Source: Lepiota brunneoincarnata (Eukaryota; Basidiomycota; Agaricomycetes; Agaricales; Agaricaceae). Taken from it: 64,000 bases of DNA. Shown piece after piece: positions 49,079 to 61,134 of the stretch. The position numbers and the translations under genes are program-made. The notes under the pieces were generated by a model, which saw nothing but the letters and a program-made list of their open reading frames with translations, ran no database searches and was not told the DNA's origin. The stretch's first letter is position 1. Each line of letters opens with the position of its first letter. The stretch is taken from NCBI GenBank assembly GCA_023014365.1, contig JAEBUN010000011.1, positions 1,054,001 through 1,118,000 of the forward strand. Direction: 5' to 3'.

Positions 49079-50662
49079 ATGGTGGTGAGTTCCTTCTGCT
49101 TGGCCTATTCCAATGCAGCTGCGTAGAAAGGGACTAAGTTAATTCCCCTAATAGAATCGAGCAGCAGTCTATGCATTCGTTACCCTCCAACTCTTCGGCG
49201 CCGCAAGCTTCCTAGTGATCCTCTTACTCGCAGAGTTGGTCTTTCGCGACAACATCCGCTACCCTGCCTGGCGCGGTTTCTGTGTTTCATGGGTCGTGTT
49301 TGGGTGCTCGTACGCGGTGCTTACGCTGGCTGGCACGCAGTTTTCTTTGGATGTGATGGGTGGTGCGCACAAGGATAGGGTGTTGTGTACGGTTCAGACG
49401 GGGTTGGTTTATGCTGCGCCTCCCTTGGTGGCGAATACGACTTTGGCGTTGATTGTACAGGTGCGGCGGGTTCATGGTTTTGGCTTTCGGCGTTGAGGAC
49501 GAGTCTCACTGCTTACAGCTACGATCGACTATGCTATACGGGATAGGTGAGATAAAAATGCCGCTTTCCAGAGTTGTAAGGGTAAGGCTCCGAGTCCTTT
49601 TTGGTGGAACAAAACTTATTTGGCTTGATGAAGCTGATGCGCAAGTTTTGTTAGGTCGTCATTGCCATTGTGCCATGGATCATATGGGTCATCAATTTGA
49701 TTGGTGTCATGGTGGTATGTTCATTAGAAGCTCGTCTCTCCCCCTTCCCCTAAACTCTTGGGGGAACGCTCACGTCAAATTCGTCATGCAGTACGCATTC
49801 CGAAACCCATCTCTTGTTGAGTTGAACCGCGGAGGAGCTTATTGCCATCTCACCCCAGAAGCGATGTGAGTATATATGTACATGTTTGAAATTAGCGTCA
49901 TTGACCGACTTGGCCGAGTAAAGATCAAAAGTGATGGGTGTGTGGCTCGCGGCAGTGGGTTCCGGCGCTGTCGGGATTGAGAGTAAGCCCTCTACGTTCT
50001 TTGATTCGGATTCCCGGGACTCATTTGCTGCCCATTCCACCCACTGCTCCCCTATAGTCTCCTTGATGCTGCTTATGTACCGACGAGGGTTCAGACTCGC
50101 TGGCCAATGCGACGCATCACGGACTGCATTTCGACTGGGCCTGTTCATGCTCCAGGCGATAGTAGCAGTTGGGTAAGCGTCCTTACTCTCTTTTCATCCG
50201 CGTATTGGATTCCTGATTCCGAGTTTGTTGCAGGTTCACGCTCGTCTGGGTAGTTAATGGAAAAGGTTCTATGGCATTGGATATTTTGATTTCCATCCGT
50301 AAGTCTGCCGAGTGAGCGGCCCTCCGTGACCTCTCGTTGACATTTGTGTCATACACCAAAGAACCAACGATCGCAGCCATCATTTTCGGAATGCGAAAGG
50401 CAAGTGGAAGGCAAGTGCTTGTAACCCCGCCATCGAGGGTAATTCTAATGGATCTGTTCTACATCAGAGCCTCTTTTGTTCGGGGTCCAGGCGCAACCGG
50501 AAAGGAACCAAGAACTGCCAAGAACGCCAGGGTCGGAGTGTGGCGGCGAGGGACAACTCGATACTATGGATTCTGCGCGATCGTCAACGCTTGGTCGTAT
50601 TTCCTGGCAGCAGCTCTCGGCAGGACAGAACCCACGGTATGCGGAGGTGTAGTGGGATATGA
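49079..50662 (+). CDS. 7TM receptor-like protein, array member B
   Basis: Closest relative of member A and the best-resolved model. Exon 1 is only ATGGTG (49079-49084), then 49155-49460 encodes NRAAVYAFVTLQLFGAASFL (TM1), WRGFCVSWVVFGCSYAVLTL (TM2) and VLCTVQTGLVYAAPPLVANT (TM3). Exon 49519-49581 gives LRSTMLYGIGEIKMPLSRVV. TM4 is VVIAIVPWIIWVINLIGVMV, then the loop YAFRNPSLVELNRGGAYCHL, TM5 SKVMGVWLAAVGSGAVGIE, MYRRGFRLAGQCDASRTAFR, TM6 LGLFMLQAIVAVGFTLVWVV, and TM7 LDILISIREPTIAAIIFG. The intron after GMRK appears to use a GC donor (AAG|GCAAGT). The tail begins SLFCSGSRRNRKG and is long and basic. Predicted plasma-membrane receptor; ligand unknown. Confidence 0.78.
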
Positions 50663-53256
50663 AAATTTGTGTTTTCCAACTTATGAGTGCTCGGTTCGTC
50701 TGGAGAATTTGAACACCTTGTGTCATTCCGCTGATTCTTTGGATGGAAGTTTTGATTGTCGGCCGTTGCTAGCCCGAGTAACCAGACCGTCCTGTACCTC
50801 ACTCTAGTGCAGAAGGGCCTGCAGAGATACCAGAAGCAGTAGTGGAAGTGGAATATGAATGAAACTAATATTCTTTGGAAAACCAGCCCCAGCGTACACA
50901 CCAAGTGCGCGGATATCGTGCACCGAATATGGAATGAGAAAAAACAAGTTGCCCCGCGATATCCGAACGCAGCCTCGGTAAATCACCATTTTTCGCCTCG
51001 TACCCTCCACCAAGTAATTTTTCTTTTGGTGTCCTATTATGACGGTGAACAGATGCGCGAGTGTCGCAGTCCGAGACGGCTGTCACTGTGAATTCAGATG
51101 ACTCATCGGACCAGGACCACAAAGCGGATCGGAATAGTTATGACATGCTTGTCTTGTTTTTGATGATATCTGTCCACTCCTAAGGGAGGCTTGCAGTCAA
51201 ATGAGGTGCATGTGGCCGAGTCACCAAGGGGATGAATTTGGAGTAGTTCGACGCACTTGATTGGCCTGCTTCTAATTTTGTGTTATGGGAACTTGCCATT
51301 AATCACTGTCATAAACAACATACCAACTTTCCTTGAAGTCCGCCGGGGAGGCAGGGGAAAAAAGAAAGGAAAAGCATCACCCGCATCGTAGGTGGATGTA
51401 TGATGGCCTCGTATCATTTGTTGATCGTGGTGGCGCGTTTTTTCGGGCTTCCAGGCGTCTCTCGGACCATGGGAATATGATCAACTTCAGGCGCTCTTGA
51501 TGGCGGCTGCCAGTCAATGGGCGGGAATTGGAAGCGGACATGTAAAAGTGGCTTATGATCTTTTTAAAAATGACCGGATGACTATTTACTGTACAATGGC
51601 AATGCATCCAACTCGATCACTTGTTCGCGCGTTAATGTTCAGTTTTTGAAACCACCACATGAGCAACTTAGGGCCTCTATGGGTGGGCTGGTCGTGTTGC
51701 CCGACTTTCTGACCCGGCACCAGTGATCTCGGGTCTATCCTTGTATCTCTGTCACGATACATGATTCTTGACCTAGAGGCATGCGCGCCCATACGCTGAT
51801 GTTCTCGTGCTAGAGCGCCGGTCGTTCCAGTGACTTTAATATAGAACTGCCGTGAGTACTTCTGATTTCCGTTCCAGGGGTAGGGGTCTTGTTGGCTTTG
51901 GATAAGTTCACTTGACAATTTGCACGAGTTGTTATAATTTCTGTTTCTTATGAGTGCTCAGTGCTGAGTATCAAAACAGCATTAGGAATCCTGGGATGCT
52001 AAATTGGGGGAGGGGTAGGCGCTAATGGTTCTGTCAGCACATCGGGGCTTCCAGCGTCCCGAAGCACCTCATCATGGCAGTGTTTATAAAGGTCCGGATT
52101 TCAGAGGCCACGTATTGTGAGTGTCTTTGACCGACTCCGAAATTGGTCCCCGGAGCTTCTATCAGCGGCTTTATTTGGTGATTGACCTGTACTTCGTTTG
52201 CGCTCATATCCCTCCCGACAAATGATACCCGCCATCGATCTGTCCGAGGGCACACTTGCAAAAAAAATGAAACCCGCCCAAGTTCTTGTTGGTCCCTTGC
52301 CAAGATATAAATTACCAGGGACACAGAAAACGCACTCCCTGTCTTGAAAGGTATTGGCAAGCCATTAGGAATGTTTACCCACGCTCGCTCAACGATCAGA
52401 GGAGTGAAAGTGAGAGATGGGAGCTCGAGCTTCGAGTTTAGAATGATGTTACTCGAAGTGGTGGTGCAAATTCAAGACGGTGTCGGCTGGATGAGAGGTT
52501 TAAGCTTCGGAATGCGCGCTGATGCGGGAGGGTAGAGAATGTGTATGTGGCTAAAGAAACCATATAGCCATTGTGCTTCCCAAGCTTCTGAAGAAAACTT
52601 CTGACAATAAAGTAAAGAATAGAGAATTGCTAAGCTTGTTCCTATCATCTGTTCATTGGCGCTGCCCAGAGGATGGACTCAAAGACATATTCTATCGATT
52701 CCAGCGGATTAATTTCTTGCCTGTGTCATGAGTAGCATCTGTTTATTGACGTGCCACCCCACAAATCCTGTGATACACACTTCTGTCGCCCTAGGTAACA
52801 TCGAGGCGAAATAAACGATTCAAATTCACCCAAGCGCTCATGCCCTGCTTCAGTCTTCGTACTCATATATGATTCATCGAGATCCTACCATCTTCTGATT
52901 GCCAACTTCCGCGCGCTGAAGTCACTTCTGTAAACAGTTCCCTCACTTGGCGCGCAATCTTTCAACTTTGAATGGTCAGGGCAAAATTCACTATAATTGG
53001 ACTGCACACACACGAGCTCCCCTGGGCGTCCTCCAGATTGAGGTCGTTCATCCTCGCCCTTGTTAGTGATGCCGTCAATCATTCCGCCAAAAACGTATAA
53101 ACTGCCATGGTAATAGGGAAGGCGCATGCGAGTTATTGGTTGATAGGAATGCTGTGAGAGCTACATAAATCCTGGCCAGCTTCAATTCTAATAGACTCAC
53201 AGGCACGTCCCCCCCTTTGTCTCTGGTTGAAGAGACCTACTGCTTAAAATCTACAA
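50663..53256. other. intergenic, 7TM B to C
   Basis: About 2.6 kb. Apart from a possible Kelch remnant at 52885-53127, I see only frames without recognisable features, for example 51586-51918 and 52034-52360 on the minus strand. These could be relics of genes. Confidence 0.4.
52885..53127 (-). pseudogene. possible Kelch-repeat remnant
   Basis: The frame starts MRLPYYHGSLYVFGGMIDGI, which resembles one Kelch blade strand (LYVFGG). No second blade or matching exon was found on either side, so this is at best a fragment and may be chance. Confidence 0.22.
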
Positions 53257-54590
53257 ATGCAGGTAAGTAGACGAGCCTCAGCGTTTACCACTATCCATTT
53301 ATAAGCGTTATTCAGTCGTCTGAGTCAGCGGGCGTCCATGCCTTTATCACCCTACAACTGTTGGGTGCCGCGGGCTTTCTGGTGATCATACTCCTGGAAG
53401 AGGTGTTCCATCGTGATGACATACGATACCCGGCATGGCGCAGCTTCTGCGTCGCTTGGGTTGTGTTTGGGTATTCTTATTCTGCCCTTAGTCTGGCGGG
53501 AGAACAGTTTTCTGCCAAACCAGATCAATTTTGGTGTACGCTTTCGACTGGGTTGATTTATGCCGCACCCCCACTTATGGGGAATACGACTTTGGCATTG
53601 ATCATTCAAGTGAGTAAAGCTGGGACAGTTTCTTTTTTCCTCTTGAAGCCAGCTCAAAAAGGATTTCTGATGAGAGTCTGCCTAGCTGAATTCTGCTATA
53701 CTGTATGGGATCGGTAAGAGGGATAAGCCTCTTTCCAGAACTGTTGAGGTGAATTCCTACAAGATTCAATGTGTCTGATGTGCTCTTTAACCGACTCAAC
53801 AAGGTCATCATCGCAATTGTTCCGTGGGCCATCTGGACCATTAATATGGTTGGCGTATTAGTGGTATGTTTACCCCGGTCCTACTTCCTCAGTTGTTCGT
53901 TAGTTGATGCAGGGCTTTGCAGTACGCATCTATGAACCCATCTTTCATTGGGCTGAATAAGGAGGGGACATATTGCCACCTTATCTCCCCCACAGTGTAA
54001 GTGCGCCACTGCCTTTAGTACCAATGCCATTAACCCACGTATGGACCGAAGTTCGAAAGTGATGGGTACATGGCTTGCGGTTGCAGGATCCATCGCCGCC
54101 GGAATCGAGAGTGCGCAAAAAGCTCCTCTTAATCTGTCTAATGTATTTATCTGGCATCCTGGCAGTCTTCTTGGTTTACCTTATGTATCGGAACGGGTTT
54201 AAACGAGTCGCCGGACAATGTACTGCGTCTAGGACTGCTGTCCGGTTGGGTATCTTTATGCTGCAACTGGTTGCGTCCGTTGGGTAAGTTAGATTGCTAA
54301 CCGTCCGGGTGTACCTGTTGGTGACGCTGAATTGTAGGGTTGCGATCATGTTTGTGATTACCGGCGGTAATTCTATGGCGTTAGACATTCTCATCTCCAT
54401 ACGTAGGTTGACTGAGAGGCATTGTGGTGATTGTCAATACTGACAAAATGTATACTAGAACCAACTGTTGCGGCAATCGTGTTTGGAGCCAGAAAGGTAA
54501 AGTAGCTTTCTTTTTTTCCTGGAGCTACTGATCGTGTTAATGATATCCTCACAGAGGCTGCTCTGCACTTGGTCCAGGCGCGATTCGTGA
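53257..54590 (+). CDS. 7TM receptor-like protein, array member C
   Basis: Two-codon exon ATGCAG (53257-53262), then SSESAGVHAFITLQLLGAAG (TM1) and WRSFCVAWVVFGYSYSALSL (TM2). TM3 is WCTLSTGLIYAAPPLMGNTT, where a tryptophan precedes the conserved Cys. TM4 is VIIAIVPWAIWTINMVGVLV, the loop MNPSFIGLNKEGTYCHL, TM5 VMGTWLAVAGSIAAGIES, and then VFLVYLMYRNGFKRVAGQCT. TM6 is AVRLGIFMLQLVASVGVAIM and TM7 LDILISIREPTVAAIVFG. It ends with a very short tail, RLLCTWSRRDS, that keeps the LLCxWSR of member A but stops about 60 residues earlier than A and B. All exons can be joined in frame. Confidence 0.76.
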
Positions 54591-55724
54591 TGATCGGGAG
54601 TGAGCCGAGTTCTCGTTCGGCACGCTCAGTATACCCTTGAGCCTTGGAGAAGGAATAAGATATAAGGGGGAAAATGCTTGTATTAATAGCAAGTAAATCA
54701 TGTACACCAGTGAGGCTGTATCTCGTAGTCCTGCTTGCGGATTGACGCATACCAGTGGACCGCACTGGCTGCTGTTACTAGCCCAACAGCAATCACACTC
54801 GTGCAAACCAAGTGCTCCAAACTCCCGAATTTCCGCCAGCTGGGGCACTCCTGTGCTTATATGACAGGTCACAGCGCCCTGCGACTATCACGTGAGCCTG
54901 AGGCCTGTGTATTTCGCAGGTGTTTGCGGTGTAAGGTTACCATTCCTTGTGTGAGCGTCGCTCGGGTCCGAACCGGCATCAATCGAATATAAGAAATGCA
55001 GCATAAATTTAGTGATGTATTAGCTGCGCCGATGAGGCTTAGTTGAGATGTCCTGAGCCAGGTACAACTGTCGGATTGAGTGTATAAGTGGATTTGACAA
55101 ATACCAGTGGGGAAGCGCCGCTGATACGCCGCTGATCTTCTCAGGTACTTTGGCACAGTTCTCTCAATTACCACGACCTATTACGCCTACTAACATATCC
55201 CACCGCTATGTTTAGGGGCTTCTCGAAGTTTCCTCCATCTGACCCGAGACGCTGGACTCTGAGGCTCTGAGGGATGAGGGAAGGAGCGGCACGCTGCGCC
55301 GCTGCATATGACTCTATATCATCTGATGATCGCCCTTCGATATCCGGATGCATATCGCTTATCCTACACAGGAACGGAGCTGGATCAGCTGTCGGCGCCC
55401 CCCAATGGCTACCATCAAATTATCGGAAGATAGTTGGAAGGCGGTACGCCTCGCCTTCATTCAGCAGCGAGAGGGAAGACTTTCCCTACTCCATAGTGAT
55501 GGTATCTCTACCTCTGTCTTTGCCAAGCTCTGTTGGCATCATGAGGCTCTAAGATAGTGCCATATGATTTGTTGCGGAGGTTTGGGTTCGGGTTTAAACC
55601 TAGGACTGGGCCACCTATGTAGATCTTTGTCAATGATGGACGGTTCGTGGAGTACATATACTGGGACTGGGGTAGGGGTCATGTATCTTTGTCCCGCGTC
55701 AGGTACGCTCTCCCCAGTCTCTCA
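54591..55724. other. intergenic, 7TM C to D
   Basis: 1.1 kb with no recognised gene; short frames only. Confidence 0.45.
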
Positions 55725-57209
55725 ATGACTGTCAGTCTATATTCCATTGTCAAGTCTCCATTCTGTGCTGACCTTCCGGCACATCTCTTTCACAGTTCGC
55801 TGGCCCGGGGCCGGTGTACGCATTCATTATACTAAACCTGTTTGGTGCCGGAAGTTTCATCCTTATAATAATCCTCGCTGAATTGGTCAACCGCGATAAC
55901 ACTCGCCATCCAACGTGGCACAGCTTCTGTGTTTCTTGGATTGTCTTTGGCATTTCCTATGCGATCCTCGCCTTAGCTGGAATGCAGTTCTCTGCTCATC
56001 CGAATCATATCCTCTGTACGACACAAGCGGCCTTGATATACGCTGCTCCTCCTTTATTGGGAAACACGACTCTGGCTCTTATTATCCAGGCGAGTCTAAT
56101 ATGGCACCGGATCGAATCAATTTTAATGTCAAATCAGCTCCGGTCTGTCGTGCTACACTCGTTGCACAGGACAACCCACCAGCTTTCGAAGCGGATGCGA
56201 GTCAGTCGTCCCTTGTAATTCTCTCCATGCATCCTCATTATCGGAAACTAGGTCGGCATTGCGGTCATCCCGTGGATTTTTTGGGTGGTTAATATGATCG
56301 TTTTGCTCGCGGTAAGCTCTGCCCAATCCAACATTAACGATTCAAGTCCGATACCTTTACAGTATGCTTTTCGTAACCCGAGCCTAGTCGATCGGAACGA
56401 TAATGGCACGTACTGCCACCTCAAGTCATCACTTATGTTCGCGAATTGATTTTGATCACTACGTATCTCAATACTCATGGCAGTACCTGTTGAAGATCAA
56501 AGATCACGGCTTCCTGGCTTGCGACAGTGGTTCTGGTAGCTGTGGGGATTGAAAGTCAGTATCATTGCATCCATCTTGTCGACACCACCTGATGGTTGAC
56601 TCCAGTATTCCTGGTGGTGATCATGTACCGACAAGGATTCCAACTGGGAGGGGGAACCTGATGCATCGCGAACTGCGATCCGCGTGGGCATCTTTCTTTT
56701 TCAAGCAGGTGTAAACATAGGGTAAGCATCAGTCCAGGTCCGAACCAAAATAGGTATTGAAAGGGATCACACTAGGATTGCTTTGGTCTTCATTGGCACG
56801 AATGACAGAGGTGTCATATTTGACATCCTCATCGCCGCCCGTGAGTTGTAAATGGATGTGGTCTCCTAACCCCCCCACGTAATTCAACACTCGATTTATA
56901 GAACCGACATTTGCAGCAATTATATTTGGAGCCAGAACTGTAAGAGGTGTTATACTCGTCTTGATGGGCATTTTGTACTCATGAGATATATAGAGCTTCG
57001 TTTGCTGGCGGTTACGGAAGAAGCAGCCTCTGAACAACAGGGTGGTTGCGAACGCTGATCTGGATTCCGTCATCGTGATAGGCGCGAATTCATTTACTGC
57101 CTATTCGTCGACGTCCACCGAGCATCCCTACCCACCAACTTCCCCGGCAAAAATTGGCGAGCCTCAAGATTTCCCCCGAGGCCATCATCATTTCCCACAT
57201 CTCTACTGA
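55725..57209 (+). CDS. 7TM receptor-like protein, array member D
   Basis: The first exon is again two codons (ATGACT, 55725-55730, donor GTCAGT). Then FAGPGPVYAFIILNLFGAGS (TM1), WHSFCVSWIVFGISYAILAL (TM2), ILCTTQAALIYAAPPLLGNT (TM3), VGIAVIPWIFWVVNMIVLLA (TM4) and FRNPSLVDRNDNGTYCHL follow. TM5 is SKITASWLATVVLVAVGIES, then VFLVVIMYRQGFQLGGG, TM6 RVGIFLFQAGVNIGLALVFI, and TM7 FDILIAAREPTFAAIIFGAR. The tail SFVCWRLRKKQPLNNR runs on for about 70 residues. A G5 run at 56650-56654 has one G too many: with four, GGEPDASRTAIR reads through. The exon between YCHL and SKIT is uncertain. Confidence 0.7.
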
Positions 57210-57788
57210 TATGATTTAAATGTCTTCATAAAAACACTGGTTCCTCATTATATGTAGCTATATCATGTACAGCTTAGCTTGTATTGAATTCAACAAATGA
57301 TCGACGATATGCAGATCTGATGGCCCCATTGATCATACTCGTGATTTTGACAGTGCAATGCTAGTGGTTACCATGAGAAGGGTCGATGGCTACTAGAAGA
57401 TTTCCGGCCCTGAGATACAGGTCCCTCGACATGGACTCCCGTTGTTCATCCAATAACCGAGGAATTACTGTAGCCCGGAGAGCCTAATTCGCGAGGATTT
57501 GGATGTTTTGTGAACAGCCCAGTACAGAACATGTTGATTTTCTGATGGACCTGTCAGCGCTTGACATGCGAACAGCATCAGGCGCAACATCATAGATAGC
57601 TCATTTCTTTAGAAATACTTGCAAGCTAGCATCGTACCCGTCTCCCTTGGATCCCTTCTCCCTCTATTCATCCTCTTTCTCTTCTCCGCTGGGTTGTCTT
57701 TGCATTGATTTGTAAAGGATATGCTCCAAGGTGTCGGAGAGTCGAAGGAAATGCTTACGAATGGAACGGGTAAGCCGGGGTCGACGCC
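57210..57788. other. intergenic, 7TM D to E
   Basis: No gene recognised. Confidence 0.45.
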
Positions 57789-59233
57789 ATGCTTCATCCT
57801 ACTCTCCTTTGGGACCGAGCTGAAAATACCACTCATCTAGACATAAGGCTTGTTGACGCCTTCATCGCCCTCCAAATTGCTGGCACTTTGGGTTTCTGTA
57901 TTATAGTTTTAACTGCTTTCGTTTGCGAAAAGATTATAAGGCATCCAACATGGTTCAGCTTCTGCATCTCTTGGATAGTGTGGGGTGTTTCTTTTTCCTT
58001 GCTTTTCTTCGCTGGTCAACAAACACATGTCACCTCTCAAACGTTGTGTATCATCCAATCTACTCTGGTGTACACAATGCCACACCTGTACGTTCAAACG
58101 TCTCCCCAGCCTAGTACCCTATTGACATAGTATATGATGATTTCAGAGCTGGTCTAACATCAACAGCTCTCGTCATTTATGTGAGCTTGTCAATTCGACG
58201 TCGGGCAGGATATCGGTACTCAAAGGCCTTCTTATGAAAGCTTTTGCTCAACGTCCATTCGGCGTTATCCTCTGGGACACCTACAAAGCGACCACGGGTT
58301 ATTGCATTAGTATGATACATTTTGGCGCTCGACTACTACTAAGCTTATCGGAAATTCGAAGCTGGTCTGTGTTCCATGGGTGCTGGGGATAGCGGTCTTC
58401 CTATCGTTCCTCGTGGTCCGTAGCCTTCTTGTTTCTGACGCTTCTCTCACTGACAGAAGGGTTAAAACTAGTATTCTATCAGACATCCAGATGACGTGCA
58501 GCTATCTCACAATGGAACTTACTGCGTGATTCTCAATAGTTATCTGTGTGCTACTCTTCACTTGTCATGCGCTTCTCCCATCTCGTTCTGATCAACGTTT
58601 TTTGACAGGCCAAAAATTACTGCCACAACTGCGACAGTCCTTTCAGTTATAATTATAGTCCTCGAAGGTACGCTTCTGCTGGGATTGTATGCCAAGCTAT
58701 AGTACCTGACGTTCTGATGCTCCTATAGTTATCATTGGATTGATTCTCTACCGTCATAGAGCCTACATCCACGGGTTTCCGCAGTCGATATCTCTTGCGT
58801 CTCAGCTGGCGCTATTCACTGCCGTTGTCCTCTGTAGCTGCAGGGTCCTGTAGTCGTTTATGGCATTTAATAGCATGAGAACTGAATTATATTCAGGTTA
58901 GGGCTTGTTTTTGTGATAACAAAGAGAAGGGGTGCGGTGTTCGATATTATGCTTGGCGCAGGTAAGTTAATAATGTCACATGCTTGATGAAGATATGATT
59001 ACCGATATCTCCCTATCCTAGTTCCTGTGGCAGCGTCTGTAATTTTCGGATCTCAAAGGGTTTGTCTACTTGTATAAAAGAAACTGGTGTGCTGAACCGC
59101 AGTTTATCAGGATATCTTGCTTGCCTGGATGTTTTGGCGACCTCCTGTACCATCTCCTGGGCCTGAGCATCCTATCAGTTCTGCCTCCGGCGAACTTTCT
59201 TCTGTGGAGTCGGGTGAAGTAGTGGGACGGTAA
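57789..59233 (+). CDS. 7TM receptor-like protein, array member E
   Basis: First of the second subgroup (E-G). The N-terminus carries a predicted N-glycosylation site (AENTTHLDIRL) instead of a two-codon exon. TM1 is VDAFIALQIAGTLGFCIIVL, TM2 WFSFCISWIVWGVSFSLLFF, then AGQQTHV and TM3 LCIIQSTLVYTMPHL, joined to GLTSTALVIY. TM4 is KLVCVPWVLGIAVFLSFLV, the loop DDVQLSHNGTYCVIL, TM5 PKITATTATVLSVIIIVLEG, then VIIGLILYRHRAYI. TM6 is LGLVFVITKRR and TM7 FDIMLGAVPVAASVIFGSQR. The tail starts DILLAWMFWRPPVPSPGPEH and is Ser/Glu-rich, ending GEVVGR. Exon edges are less certain than in B. Start chosen as the first Met before the NTT site. Confidence 0.68.
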
Positions 59234-59835
59234 TGAACCCCCGAGCGTGATTCTTTCTGATTTAATTTGCCTGTGGCCTTTGTTTTGGGACAGCTAAGGT
59301 CTTTGATACACATTGGACGACTATTTTTGTGCCACTTTCCTCTTCTAGCTTCGACTTCAACGTGGCTTGATAGTTAACTTTCTCTTGTGCTATTGATATC
59401 TGACCTCATTTGAATGCTATACGGCTGCTAACTGAGAAACGCCAAGAGTTCAACATCAGAATAGTAATAACTCATTCCGGGAGTGATCAAATTCCGCGCC
59501 ACCTGAACAGTCTGGTGTGACTGTCGGGATGCGAGCATTTAGCTCATTTGACAGTTAGACCTGATCTTTAGATTTCGTACCCCCATATGCGCTTGAGGAC
59601 GGGGTCTGCTTGCCGAGTGGTGTTAGGAGTATTCGTACTATATATCACAGCATCCACTATGAACTCATCTGTTATCGTAGATGTGCATCGTATAAAAAAC
59701 TCTGCTTGATTCATGCCCAATTTTTGACTCCTCGACTGTTCATCTCCCTCCTGAGAACATGCGCCTGATATGTCCTATGCAAAGTAAGCTATCATTCTCC
59801 TTATTATAGTAATCCTTAATGACCTCAGGCCTTCA
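59234..59835. other. intergenic, 7TM E to F
   Basis: No gene recognised. Confidence 0.45.
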
Positions 59836-61134
59836 ATGACTCTAGGTCCGATTGAGGATGCTAACCCCGACTCTTCGATAGTTCATGCTTTCAATATTAT
59901 GCAACTTGTCGGAGCAGGATGCCTTGCCGCGATCTTTATCGCAACAGCCACCTGTAAACATGCTTCCCGCCTCTCTACTTGGTATAGCTTCTGCCTGTCA
60001 TGGATCATATATTCGCTAGGTTACTGCCTGCTTTTTTTTTGCCGGCCAACAAACAGGGTCTTCCCCACACCCTGCTTTGTGTATTGTCCAAGGTGCATTC
60101 GTATATGCTGTGCCGGTCCTGTGAGCTTGGTTTTTACTCTTTTATTTGCTGAGTTAACGAGAGGGGGACGAACGCAGAACCGCCAGCACAACGCTTTCCT
60201 TGGTCATTCATGTAGGGAATATACAGTCAGAATCTCGGCCGAGCCTTTATATAGTAATCTTGCCCCGTGCAGCTTTACCTTAACCTCACACAGACATCAG
60301 GACCGCGTTCATTCTCGAAGAGAACAACCGAAAAATTAGTGAGTGAAATTCTTGACTAGATGCTTCGAGCAAATTTCAATCAAAGTCCAGCTTTGTGTGG
60401 GCCCTGTGTGATCTCGTTGATTACTTATGTGGGGATTCTGATCGTGAGTTCCTAGTGGACTCTGCACAAAGGCTTACGTGGATTTCAAACTGGAATCAGT
60501 TCGAGTTGAAGCACCGAGATAACGTTGAACGAATAAATGGTATCTACTGTAGCTTCTACTTCCGACACACCGTAAGTTGGCAGCCATGGCTTCAAATCAC
60601 TGGCTCAATTTGTACAGTGCAAGAGTGGCCGCTATTATAGTGGTGTTGGCTGTCTTAGGCATTTGGGTATATCAGGGTGAGTCAAACTAGTCGAAAATGT
60701 CGAAGCTTCTCTATCAGTCCAATACTGACGATGTGATCCTCGAGTAGTCATATTAATATACAATCTTTCCATGGGCATTAGTACCATCAGGGGTGACAAT
60801 GGGTCTAATGTTGTTTCGCGTCTTCATCTTCAATCTCGGTTCTTTGATAGGGTTCGGGTGAGTTTACTTACTTGTCCGGTATAGGAAGGATGAAAGTATG
60901 ATAATAGGGTGTCTATCGCCCTGCTGTTACTGGATCACTTTTCCAATGCCGTTTTTGATCTACTTCTGGCCTCTTGTGAGTACCGTATGACCCTTCGTAT
61001 ACGAATAGACACTGACTCATGACTGGTCAGTCCACCTTCTGATTGTTCTTATTTTTGGGACGTCATGCTGTGGACAGGCTTTCATGTCAGGTGAAAGTAA
61101 TTTTGGGGGAATCACGGTCACTAGGAAGCTATAG
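59836..61134 (+). CDS. 7TM receptor-like protein, array member F
   Basis: Start MTLGPIEDANPDSSIVHAFN, TM1 IMQLVGAGCLAAIFIATATC, TM2 WYSFCLSWIIYSLGYCLLFF. A run of nine T at 60032-60040 then breaks the frame; with eight T it continues AGQQTGSSPHPALCIVQGAF-VYAVPVL (TM3). TASTTLSLVIH (shared with G), GPCVISLITYVGILI (TM4) and FELKHRDNVERINGIYCSFY (the loop with its Cys) follow. The last spans are ARVAAIIVVLAVLGIWVYQ (TM5), VTMGLMLFRVFIFNLGSLIG, VSIALLLLDHFSNAVFDLLL and VHLLIVLIFGTSCCG. The usual arginine-rich segment after TM5 is much reduced. It is the most diverged copy and could be a pseudogene even if the T-run is an error. The 3' end is approximate. Confidence 0.58.

Noticed and set aside
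51586..52360. two minus-strand frames of about 110 codons
   Set aside because: They read like protein in places, but no family, neighbouring exon or start context could be found.
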